Below are positions 1-5,591 of a DNA stretch of 7,272 nucleotides, in pieces. A program made the position numbers and the translations under genes. The notes under the pieces are model-generated. The model ran no database searches. It saw only the letters and a program-made list of their open reading frames with translations, and had not been told where the DNA came from. The stretch is from contig OMSY01000095.1 in assembly GCA_900313875.1 (NCBI GenBank), positions 1 to 7,272 on the forward strand, in the 5' to 3' direction. Within the stretch, counting starts at the first letter, position 1, and each line of letters opens with the position of its first letter. This DNA comes from an uncultured Actinomycetes bacterium. GTDB lineage: Bacteria > Actinomycetota > Coriobacteriia > Coriobacteriales > RUG844.

Positions 1-651
1 GATCGCCTGGGCATCCTCGGGACTGAGCTTGATCTTCTCGAGGTCGGTGAGGTGGATGAGACGCTCGAGAGCAGCATCCTGGAAGACTTTCACCTCGTCC
101 TTGTGCAACGCGTCGAGCAGCTGCTCGATGGAGGCGAGGGCGATATGACGCTTCAGTGCAAGGGCGTGCAAGTCGTTGCAACCCTCGGGAAGCCTGCGGT
201 AGAAACGCAGGGCGATATCCGATTCGGAGATCTCGTCGAAGAACGATTCCAGCTCCGCCGGGTTCTTCTTGTGCAACTCCTCCGCGATGAAGTCGAAATC
301 CTCGAGGAGCTGCAGGATACGGTTCCTGTACTGCTGGTTCTCATCGGATGCGTACATCTCCTTGAGGATGGTCTGGTCCTCGAGCTTCGTCGCGGCGAAC
401 TGGCACATCTGGATGTCAGGACACTTGACGGCGATGGTCGCGATCTTCTGCTGGTTGGTGAGGAACTTGATGTACTTCGTGTACTGCTTGCGGCGCCGCT
501 CCGGATTGTAATGCACGACAGCCGCCTCCCAGACAGCCTGACGCGACTCGTTGAAGAGGCATTCCATCAGCAGATTCGACTCCGGGTCTATCTCGTGGAT
601 CGCGGCGATGGCCTCGCCCTCGTTCGGGTGCATCCAACCTTGCGTGTTCAT
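1..651 (-). CDS. Hypothetical, probably all-helical protein (C-terminus outside the window)
   Basis: The minus strand is open without a stop from an ATG at 651 to the left edge, giving 217 codons of an incomplete protein that begins MNTQGWMHPNEGEAIAAI. I do not recognise the family. The residues are charged and helix-forming, with no signal peptide, membrane segment, or cysteine or histidine cluster. Stretches such as the one around residues 90-120 (QTILKEMYASDENQQYRNRI) and a similar one near residues 175-205 (beginning ASIEQLLDALHKDEV) look like loosely repeated helical hairpins of the HEAT/ARM kind; this is a visual impression only. Upstream lies GGAGGGAAGG (670-661). An in-frame GTG at 657 sits 8 bases after GGAGG and is an equally good start, adding two residues. 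A promoter with an extended -10 lies at 689-697. It is a real gene because the frame stays open, has a ribosome site and a promoter, and has natural codon use. Its function is unknown. Confidence 0.75.
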   Translation of the reverse strand, partial: MNTQGWMHPNEGEAIAAIHEIDPESNLLMECLFNESRQAVWEAAVVHYNPERRRKQYTKYIKFLTNQQKIATIAVKCPDIQMCQFAATKLEDQTILKEMYASDENQQYRNRILQLLEDFDFIAEELHKKNPAELESFFDEISESDIALRFYRRLPEGCNDLHALALKRHIALASIEQLLDALHKDEVKVFQDAALERLIHLTDLEKIKLSPEDAQAI

Positions 652-688
652 GGGCACGTCCCTTCCCTCCAGGTATTCATCTCGTTCG

Positions 689-697
689 ATTATGCCA
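689..697 (-). promoter_or_regulatory. Extended -10 promoter of the left-hand hypothetical gene
   Basis: Read on the minus strand, the bases are TGG followed by CATAAT: a TGn extension and a -10 box matching five of six consensus bases. No good -35 is seen at the usual distance (the hexamer at 717-712 is TCCCTG), as is common for extended -10 promoters or activator-dependent ones. Transcription would start near 682, giving a 5' leader of roughly 30 bases that contains the GGAGG ribosome site. Confidence 0.5.
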
Positions 698-819
698 TAC
701 CATCAGGAAGACAGGGAGGTTGGACCGAGGTTCGTGGGAAGGTCTTCGTGTCGGGAAGTCGCCCTGATGCTGCCATATGTTCACTCGCCGAACAGGATGC
801 AAGCCTCGTGAATCAGCGC

Positions 820-847
820 TTGTAAGGGACGGAGTTTGATGTATACT
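820..847 (+). promoter_or_regulatory. Promoter of the tRNA-Asn gene
   Basis: A -35-like TTGTAA (820-825) is followed after 16 bases by TATACT (842-847), which matches five of six -10 consensus bases. Transcription would start around 853-855, about 25 bases before the mature tRNA. Spacing, strand and the nearby tRNA support the call. The -35 box matches only four of six positions. Confidence 0.65.
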
Positions 848-855
848 CACAAACG

Positions 856-869
856 CGCTCGAAAGAGCG
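856..869 (+). other. Leader hairpin with GNRA loop before tRNA-Asn
   Basis: CGCTC (856-860) pairs perfectly with GAGCG (865-869) around a GAAA tetraloop, a very stable small hairpin. It lies between the predicted transcription start and the tRNA, ending 10 bases before the mature 5' end, so it would be in the pre-tRNA leader that RNase P removes. Its role, if any, is unknown. Confidence 0.4.
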
Positions 870-879
870 AACCGCATAT

Positions 880-954
880 TCCTCGGTAGCTCAACGGCAG
901 AGCATCCGGCTGTTAACCGGAGGGTTGTAGGTTCGAATCCTACCCGGGGAGCCA
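880..954 (+). tRNA. tRNA-Asn, anticodon GUU, CCA encoded
   Basis: The cloverleaf is complete. The acceptor stem is TCCTCGG (880-886) with CCGGGGA (944-950), including one T-G wobble. The D arm is GCTC/GAGC (889-892 and 900-903). The anticodon stem TCCGG/CCGGA (905-909 and 917-921) encloses the loop CTGTTAA, whose anticodon GTT (912-914) reads asparagine codons AAC and AAU. A 5-base variable loop follows, then the T arm GTAGG/CCTAC with loop TTCGAAT. The discriminator is G951 and the CCA end (952-954) is encoded. It stands alone, with its own promoter upstream and a hairpin downstream, on the strand opposite to every protein gene in the window. Confidence 0.97.
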
Positions 955-963
955 GAACATCAG

Positions 964-987
964 GGGTCGCCAAGCTGGCGGCCCTTT
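964..987 (+). terminator. Likely terminator of the tRNA-Asn transcript
   Basis: GGGTCGCC (964-971) pairs with GGCGGCCC (977-984) over 8 base pairs, including one T-G wobble, around a 5-base AAGCT loop. TTTCCC follows directly. The T run is only three bases, so termination may be weak. Read in the other direction the wobble becomes a C-A mismatch, so the structure fits the tRNA strand better than the opposing NUDIX gene. Confidence 0.5.
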
Positions 988-1047
988 CCCGTCCCAGGGG
1001 CCCTTCCCCGTCCGGGATCCGACCATGTTCACATCATGACCCGCCAG

Positions 1048-1554
1048 CTACTCGAAGACACGCTTGATGCTGTCGTAATGGAGGAAGATGCCCTGCTCGC
1101 CATACTCGCGGATCTCCTCGACCTGCGCGAGCTTGAAGCCCGCGACCTCTTCCTCCTGTGTCCTGACGTCGGCCTCATCGAACTCCATGACGAACTTGTA
1201 GATGTCGACGAAGTAGTTGTTCTTCTCCTCGGGATTCACCCGCTTGTAGGAGAAGACATAGCCACCCTCGGCATCGGAGACATCCAGGCCGGTCTCCTCA
1301 CCGATCTCGCGCAGCACCGCCTGGTCGGGTTCCTCACCCGCACGGACACCGCCGCCGGGAATCTCCCACCAGCCGGCGCCCCACTCCTTGTCGAGCCGTC
1401 GCTGGGTGATGAGGAAGGCGCCATCGCTCGCACGCTGGACCACACCGAGCACCGTGATATGGAACTCGCCCGGCTCCATGTGCCAATCGTTGTACCCCAT
1501 GGTCTTCCCGGTCCGCTGCCTGTTCTCGTCGTAGATATCCCAAAGCTCGATCAT
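1048..1554 (-). CDS. NUDIX family hydrolase
   Basis: The 168-residue protein begins MIELWDIYDENRQRTGK. NUDIX enzymes hydrolyse nucleoside diphosphates linked to another group, using divalent metal held by the NUDIX box. That box is complete: G68, E74, R82-E83, E86-E87 and G89 in the order G-x5-E-x7-RE-x2-EE-x-G, within GGGVRAGEEPDQAVLREIGE and onward. The opening (WD-Y-D-N-R-TGK) and the length resemble the cytosolic NUDIX proteins related to isopentenyl-diphosphate isomerase; the substrate cannot be read from the sequence. The frame could extend to an ATG at 1656, but those 34 residues look non-coding and lack a ribosome site. The ATG at 1554 has GGAAG 10 bases upstream. The stop is TAG. It lies 144 bases downstream of the EamA gene on the same strand and may be co-transcribed with it. 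Family assignment is certain; specific function is not. Confidence 0.93.
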   Translation of the reverse strand: MIELWDIYDENRQRTGKTMGYNDWHMEPGEFHITVLGVVQRASDGAFLITQRRLDKEWGAGWWEIPGGGVRAGEEPDQAVLREIGEETGLDVSDAEGGYVFSYKRVNPEEKNNYFVDIYKFVMEFDEADVRTQEEEVAGFKLAQVEEIREYGEQGIFLHYDSIKRVFE

Positions 1555-1633
1555 GTCTTCCCGTCTTCCGCCGTCATCACCCCGAGCAGCATGGCCCGTG
1601 GCGTCGATCCGATTGATTTCCCATCTGAAGATA

Positions 1634-1643
1634 GTAGCGCTAC
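1634..1643. repeat. 10-base perfect palindrome upstream of the NUDIX gene
   Basis: GTAGCGCTAC is its own reverse complement. It lies 80-89 bases before the NUDIX ATG, in the gap to the EamA gene, beside a weak -10-like TACTAT read on the minus strand. Position would suit a repressor operator, but a single short palindrome can arise by chance. Confidence 0.25.
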
Positions 1644-1678
1644 CGACCCCGGACATACAGACGTGTCATGAGGGGTAT

Positions 1679-1704
1679 CGGTGATTGCGATGGTGACATC
1701 ACCG
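1679..1704. repeat. Inverted repeat spanning the EamA gene stop codon
   Basis: CGGTGAT (1679-1685) and ATCACCG (1698-1704) are perfect inverted copies separated by 12 bases. The right arm overlaps the stop codon of the EamA gene. No T run follows on the minus strand, so this is not a classical intrinsic terminator. It could be a transcript-end hairpin that stabilises the upstream message. Confidence 0.3.
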
Positions 1705-2124
1705 TGCGACGAGCACGAGCCCCACCGCGCAGATGGCCATGCCGATGACCTGCCGCACCGTCAGCGTTTCCTTGAACAACAGCACCCCGACACAGATGAG
1801 GGCGCAGGCCACGGCGATGCTCGCCACCAGCTGAGCCTGGCTGACCAGCCAGCCGTTGCGGAACGCCATGAGGAACCCGAACTCGAGACCCACGATGGCG
1901 ACACCGAGCACCCAGCTCGCCCAATTGGTCTTGGCGAACTCGGCGGGGACCCCCTTCTCCTTGGCGGTCAGGAGGAACATGATGACGGAGCACAGCGTCG
2001 CGACGGTATAGGTGATCGCCAGCGAGAAGAACGGGTTCACATCAGACGGTGTCGACTTGGCGCATACGTTGTAGATCGTGTTGGACGTGACGATGACCAG
2101 CATCGGCCACAGCATGTTCCACAT
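1699..2124 (-). CDS. Small EamA/DMT-superfamily membrane transporter
   Basis: This 141-residue hydrophobic protein begins MWNMLWPMLVIV and shows four or five membrane segments, around residues 3-22, 33-52, 69-88, 95-117 and 123-140. The C-terminal segment (LLFKETLTVRQVIGMAICAV and onward) has the EamA pattern of a glutamate after a short helix, a polar turn, and a last glycine-rich helix ending just before the terminus. Typical EamA transporters carry two such domains in about 300 residues. This one has a single domain, so it would act as a dimer, as small multidrug resistance proteins do, or with a partner. The substrate is unknown. The frame could start at 2211, but the added 29 residues are polar and overlap a hairpin. 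The ATG at 2124 follows GGGGAG closely (4-base gap). It is isolated from rpoD by two hairpins. Confidence 0.85.
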   Translation of the reverse strand: MWNMLWPMLVIVTSNTIYNVCAKSTPSDVNPFFSLAITYTVATLCSVIMFLLTAKEKGVPAEFAKTNWASWVLGVAIVGLEFGFLMAFRNGWLVSQAQLVASIAVACALICVGVLLFKETLTVRQVIGMAICAVGLVLVAR

Positions 2125-2183
2125 GACTCTCCCCGATGAGACGATGAGCGAACCTGGAATCCCGACCAGACTATCACGAAACA

Positions 2184-2224
2184 CCTGCCCCGCTCGACTG
2201 GCGGGAACCAACGGGCGGGGCAGG
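2184..2224 (-). terminator. Hairpin downstream of rpoD, probable terminator
   Basis: The arms CCTGCCCCGC and GCGGGGCAGG (2184-2193 and 2215-2224) pair perfectly over 10 base pairs around a 21-base loop. On the minus strand the stem is followed by TGTTTC, only weakly T-rich. It is the second of two hairpins between the rpoD stop and the EamA start, so it probably ends or trims the rpoD transcript. Confidence 0.5.
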
Positions 2225-2269
2225 CATCAGCTGAAGCAATGGTGCGGGAACCGAAGCTAGCGCGGTACA

Positions 2270-2299
2270 GGGCGGAACGACCGGGTCGGCCTCCCGCCC
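2270..2299 (-). terminator. Stable hairpin just after the rpoD stop codon
   Basis: The outer arms GGGCGGGA and TTCCGCCC (minus-strand reading) form 8 pairs, one of them G-T. Inside, after a one-sided 3-base bulge, CGAC pairs with GTCG around a 3-base loop. It begins 8 bases after the rpoD stop. There is no T run, so it may serve as a 3'-end stabilising stem working together with the hairpin at 2184-2224 rather than as a terminator by itself. Confidence 0.4.
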
Positions 2300-2307
2300 C
2301 GCAACCG

Positions 2308-3675
2308 TCAGTCCTCCAGATACAGGTAATCCTTGAGCTTGCTCGAGCGCGACGGATGACGCAGCTTGGCAAGGGTCTTGCTCTCTATCTGACGGATCCT
2401 CTCACGCGTGACGCCGAACTCACGCCCGACCTCCTCGAGCGTGCGCGGATGTCCGTCCTTGAGACCGAAACGCAACTCGATGACCTTGCGCTCGCGCTCG
2501 GCAAGACCCTCGAGGACCTTCCCGAGCTGCTCCTGCAGCATCATGAAGCTCGCGGCATCTGGCGGCGCGATGGCCTCGCCATCCTCGATGAAGTCACCGA
2601 GCTGGCTGTCCTCCTCCTCGCCGATGGGCGTCTCGAGGCTCACCGGCTCCTGGCTGATCTTCTGGATCTCGCGGACACGGTCGGCATCGATGCCCATCCT
2701 CTCGCCGATCTCCTCGGGCTTGGGCTCACGCCCCAGCTCCTGCAGGAGCTGGCGCTGGATACGCACGAGCTTGTTGATCGTCTCGACCATGTGCACGGGG
2801 ATGCGGATCGTGCGGGCCTGGTCGGCGATGGCACGGGTGATGGCCTGACGAATCCACCAGGTCGCATAGGTGCTGAACTTGAATCCCTTGGTGTAGTCGA
2901 ACTTCTCGACCGCGCGGATGAGGCCGAGGTTGCCTTCCTGGATGAGGTCGAGGAAGAGCATGCCTCGCCCGACGTAACGTTTGGCGATGGAGACGACGAG
3001 GCGTAGGTTGGCCTCGATCAGCTGTTGCTTGGCATCGAGTCCCACCTGCTCGACCCGGGTGAGACGCCTCAACTCGCGACGCTCGAGCTCGATACCGGCC
3101 TCCTCGGCCTCCTCGAGCTGGCGCGTGGCCTCGGTGCCCGCCTCGATCTTCATCGCGAGGTCGATCTCCTCCTCGGCGGTCAGCAGGTCCACCTTGCCGA
3201 TCTCCTTGAGGTACATGCGGACCGGATCGCCCGTGAGGACGGCGACGTTGGCGGAATCGGAACGGCGCCTGCGCTTCGGACGGGATGAGCTCTTCGGCGG
3301 CGATATACGGGATGAGGAGGGAGCCCTGAGCTCCTCTTCGGGAATGCCCTCGAGCAGCCCCTCGTCGGACAGGTCCTTGTCCTCGTCCTCCCCATCCCCA
3401 TCGAGGTCGTCATCGACGAAATCGACCAGGTCCGGCTCGACCGAATCGAGTTCGTCATCATCGACTGGCGCAATGACCTTGATCCCGGCTTCCTCGAGCC
3501 CGCGGTAGAGCTCCTCCTGCTGGGCTTGGGTGTAGTTCCTCACCTTGGCAAGGCTGGCGAGGACCTCGTCATCGGTCAGCTCGCCTTTCTTGGAGGCACT
3601 TTTGACGAGCTCATCGAGAACCTCGGGAATCTTAACGGATTGTTGAGACGTAGGCGCCTTCGTGGGTTTTGGCAC
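2308..3675 (-). CDS. rpoD: Primary (housekeeping) sigma factor RpoD/SigA
   Basis: The 455-residue protein directs RNA polymerase to promoters of housekeeping genes. Region 1.1 is at about residues 15-70. An acidic linker follows (71-117, about half Asp/Glu), then a Ser/Arg-rich basic stretch (118-140, with KRRRR). Region 1.2 starts near [12 protein letters not shown] (149-160). Region 2 is clear: [16 protein letters not shown] (219-234), [14 protein letters not shown], and [20 protein letters not shown] for -10 binding and melting, ending in [10 protein letters not shown]. Region 3 is at 297-370. Region 4 holds [13 protein letters not shown] and the helix-turn-helix [20 protein letters not shown] (412-431) for -35 binding; the end is LKDYLYLED. 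The start is a GTG at 3675 with GGAAGG 8 bases upstream. The stop is TGA. It follows dnaG by 63 bases, and that gap contains a candidate promoter. Region 1.1 and the complete regions 2-4 rule out an alternative sigma factor. Confidence 0.98.
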   Translation of the reverse strand: MPKPTKAPTSQQSVKIPEVLDELVKSASKKGELTDDEVLASLAKVRNYTQAQQEELYRGLEEAGIKVIAPVDDDELDSVEPDLVDFVDDDLDGDGEDEDKDLSDEGLLEGIPEEELRAPSSSRISPPKSSSRPKRRRRSDSANVAVLTGDPVRMYLKEIGKVDLLTAEEEIDLAMKIEAGTEATRQLEEAEEAGIELERRELRRLTRVEQVGLDAKQQLIEANLRLVVSIAKRYVGRGMLFLDLIQEGNLGLIRAVEKFDYTKGFKFSTYATWWIRQAITRAIADQARTIRIPVHMVETINKLVRIQRQLLQELGREPKPEEIGERMGIDADRVREIQKISQEPVSLETPIGEEEDSQLGDFIEDGEAIAPPDAASFMMLQEQLGKVLEGLAERERKVIELRFGLKDGHPRTLEEVGREFGVTRERIRQIESKTLAKLRHPSRSSKLKDYLYLED

Positions 3676-3678
3676 GCT

Positions 3679-3735
3679 TTATCCCTTCCATCGAACTGAT
3701 AGGAAACGGAGTCCCGCGTTGACAAGCAGGTACAT
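3679..3735 (-). CDS. Possible 18-residue leader ORF between dnaG and rpoD
   Basis: An ATG three bases after the dnaG stop opens a frame reading MYLLVNAGLRFLSVRWKG, ending with TAA three bases before the rpoD GTG. It spans nearly the whole gap, and the rpoD ribosome site lies inside its last codons, so translating it would couple ribosomes into rpoD. There is no clear ribosome site for its own start, and a frame this short can be open by chance. It is listed as a possibility only. Confidence 0.15.
   Translation of the reverse strand: MYLLVNAGLRFLSVRWKG
3696..3725 (-). promoter_or_regulatory. Candidate internal promoter for rpoD
   Basis: On the minus strand TTGTCA (3725-3720, five of six -35 bases) is followed after 18 bases by TATCAG (3701-3696, four of six -10 bases). 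Transcription would begin about 15 bases before the rpoD GTG, so the ribosome site GGAAGG would lie very near the 5' end of the message. It could give rpoD expression separate from the upstream cluster. Confidence 0.3.
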
Positions 3736-3738
3736 GGC

Positions 3739-5568
3739 TCATCGGCCGGTTTGCATCATACGCAACTTCTTGAGGTCCTGTTGAAGCGCGGATATCAACT
3801 CAAAGTACTTTTTATACTCGTCCACATCATCTGGATTCAAGTTCTTCAAGGCAATCGTTGCCGAACGGATATCTTTCTCCAACTGTCTCTCCCTGGCCTG
3901 GCGATAGAGGACCCATGCCACATCCAGGGCTTCCGCATCAGACAGGGAGTCGAGCGTACCAGCAGCAAGGAAGGCAGCGGTTCCCTCGAGCTGCATGACC
4001 CTCTGCAGGACGCCCTTGTCCTGCGATGCACCGTCCTGCACGAGAACATCCGCAACCTGCCTTGCAACCGGCAGGCTCCACTCGACCTTCGTGAGGTCCA
4101 TCCCCTCGCAGGCATCGAGCAATCCCGGTCTCGTGACCAGCAACGTGAGCAGCTCCCGCTGCGTCCGCTCGTCAGCGGTCTCGACATGCGCCTGCGGTTG
4201 TGCCGGCCGTCGTTGCGGCACATCCTCATCGGCACGTGGTCTCCGTCGCGGATTCGCCTGCGCAAGCGCACGCAGGCAGACCTGGACATCGGCATGCAAC
4301 GCATCGGCGATGTAGTTCGCATAGTCTGCGGCGATGAGCGACTGCTTGATGGGTGCGAGCAGCGCGACCGCCTCCTCGAGCGCCTTGGCACGCTGTCCGG
4401 GATTCGAGAGGTCCCATGCCTCGAGCCTGCGGTCTATCGCGAAACGGATGAGGGGGACCGCACCGTCGATCACCTCACGCAGGGCATCGGCACCGCGCTC
4501 GGCGACGAAATCCGCCGGATCGAGGTCATCGGGCAGCACCGCGACCTGGAACTCGACATAATCGCTGCCCGCCTCCGGCGTCATGCCCACATCGATGAAC
4601 TCGGTTGCACGGTCCGCCGCCCTCTGGCCAGCGGAATCCCCATCGAACAGGTAGACGATGCGCTTGGGCCGCATGTTGCGCAGCATGCGGACATGCTGCT
4701 GGGTCAGAGCCGTCCCCAATGTCGCCACGACGTTGGCGATACCGGCCTCGTGCAGCGCGATGACATCCGTGTAGCCTTCCACCACGATCGCACAGGCCTC
4801 GGTGGTGATGTGGTTGCGTGCACGGTCGATGGCGAAGAGGTTCGATGACTTGTGGAAGACGGGCGTCTCTGACGAGTTGAGGTATTTCGGCTCCCCTTGC
4901 CCGATGATCCTCCCGCCGAACGCGATGCTCTTCCCCAACCGGTCATGGATGGGGAACATGACACGGTTGAAGAAACGGTCACGCACGGTCGCACCGTCCC
5001 GCTGCAGGACCAGGTTCGCCTCCACCATCTCGGACAAGGTGAATCCCTCCTGGGCAAGATGGGCACGGAGCGCGCCATGCCCCGGAGCATAGCCGAGCTT
5101 CCAGCGCTTGCAGACCTCGGACCCGAACCCACGTCCGGCAAGGTACGAGCGCGCCGCAGCGGCCCCTTGCCCCGATGAGCGCATGAGCTCGTGATGGTAG
5201 AACTCCTCCGCAGCGGCACAGGCGGCCTTCAAGCGCTCCTTGTGTCCCCGCGGCTGGGTTCTCGTCCCCTCGACCTCGACAAGCTCGATGTGCGCCTTGT
5301 CGGCAAGGAAGCGTACCGAGTCGGGGAAATCGAGGTTGTGGATGCGTCCCACATAGTCGAAGATGTCCCCGCCTTCACCGCACCCGAAACAATGCCAGAG
5401 CTTGAGATCCGGGTCGATCTGGAAGGAGGGGGTCTTCTCCTCATGGAAGGGACAGCATGCCTTGTACTTGCGTCCGGCACGCTGCAGCATGAGGTTCTCG
5501 GAGGCGATGGCGACGAAATCCGATGCCTCCCTGACGCGCTCGATGTCCTCAGGCGTGATGCGGCCCAT
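3739..5568 (-). CDS. dnaG: DNA primase DnaG
   Basis: The 609-residue primase makes the RNA primers that start Okazaki fragments, acting with the replicative helicase. The N-terminal CHC2 zinc finger has C39, H42, C60 and C63 (KACCPFHEEKTPSF, then WHCFGCGEGGDIFDYV). The catalytic core follows with RVMFPIHDRLGKSIAFGGR (202-220) and the nucleotide-contacting stretch PKYLNSSETPVFHKS. The Toprim metal site has E264 in VVEGYTDVIALHEAG and D309 and D311 in LFDGDSAGQRAA; LDPADF follows (349-354). A Pro/Arg-rich linker near residues 440-470 leads to the C-terminal helicase-interaction region. The start is the ATG at 5568, beginning MGRITPEDIERVREAS; GGAGGGAGG lies just upstream. The frame stays open to 5643, but that part overlaps ribF out of frame and is not primase-like. 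The gene is 23 bases after ribF and 63 before rpoD. All key residues are intact. Confidence 0.98.
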   Translation of the reverse strand: MGRITPEDIERVREASDFVAIASENLMLQRAGRKYKACCPFHEEKTPSFQIDPDLKLWHCFGCGEGGDIFDYVGRIHNLDFPDSVRFLADKAHIELVEVEGTRTQPRGHKERLKAACAAAEEFYHHELMRSSGQGAAAARSYLAGRGFGSEVCKRWKLGYAPGHGALRAHLAQEGFTLSEMVEANLVLQRDGATVRDRFFNRVMFPIHDRLGKSIAFGGRIIGQGEPKYLNSSETPVFHKSSNLFAIDRARNHITTEACAIVVEGYTDVIALHEAGIANVVATLGTALTQQHVRMLRNMRPKRIVYLFDGDSAGQRAADRATEFIDVGMTPEAGSDYVEFQVAVLPDDLDPADFVAERGADALREVIDGAVPLIRFAIDRRLEAWDLSNPGQRAKALEEAVALLAPIKQSLIAADYANYIADALHADVQVCLRALAQANPRRRPRADEDVPQRRPAQPQAHVETADERTQRELLTLLVTRPGLLDACEGMDLTKVEWSLPVARQVADVLVQDGASQDKGVLQRVMQLEGTAAFLAAGTLDSLSDAEALDVAWVLYRQARERQLEKDIRSATIALKNLNPDDVDEYKKYFELISALQQDLKKLRMMQTGR

Positions 5569-5591
5569 ACGGTCCTCCCTCCCCTTCAGGT

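Noticed and set aside
52..825. A 257-codon plus-strand frame opposite the left-hand gene
   Set aside because: It mirrors the codons of the minus-strand gene, is rich in Leu/Val/Asp/Glu in the way antisense frames are, and runs across the divergent promoter region.
880..954. tRNA-Asn as an integration site for a mobile element
   Set aside because: tRNA 3' ends are common attachment sites, but no second copy of the tRNA end, no integrase and no foreign-looking genes were seen in the window.
677..973. A 98-codon minus-strand frame containing GFEPTTLRLTAGCSAVELPR
   Set aside because: It is the antisense of the tRNA-Asn gene. Translations of this kind are a well-known artefact in protein collections. 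The frame also crosses the tRNA promoter and terminator.
1555..1656. N-terminal extension of the NUDIX protein to ATG 1656
   Set aside because: The 34 extra residues show no family resemblance, include the palindrome region, and lack a ribosome site, whereas ATG 1554 begins the usual family N-terminus.
1036..1671. A 211-codon plus-strand frame opposite the NUDIX gene
   Set aside because: The opposite strand has a perfect NUDIX box in a normal-length protein; this frame is its antisense.
2239..3006. A 255-codon plus-strand frame opposite rpoD
   Set aside because: Antisense of an intact, highly conserved sigma factor gene, crossing the hairpin after its stop codon.
3719..3724. Perfect TTGACA on the plus strand
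   Set aside because: No -10 box follows at 15-19 bases, and the bases downstream are the end of dnaG on the other strand.
3751..4848. A 365-codon plus-strand frame opposite dnaG
   Set aside because: Antisense to a complete primase; long antisense frames are expected where third positions are strongly G/C. It shows no recognisable domain, and no ribosome site was noted.
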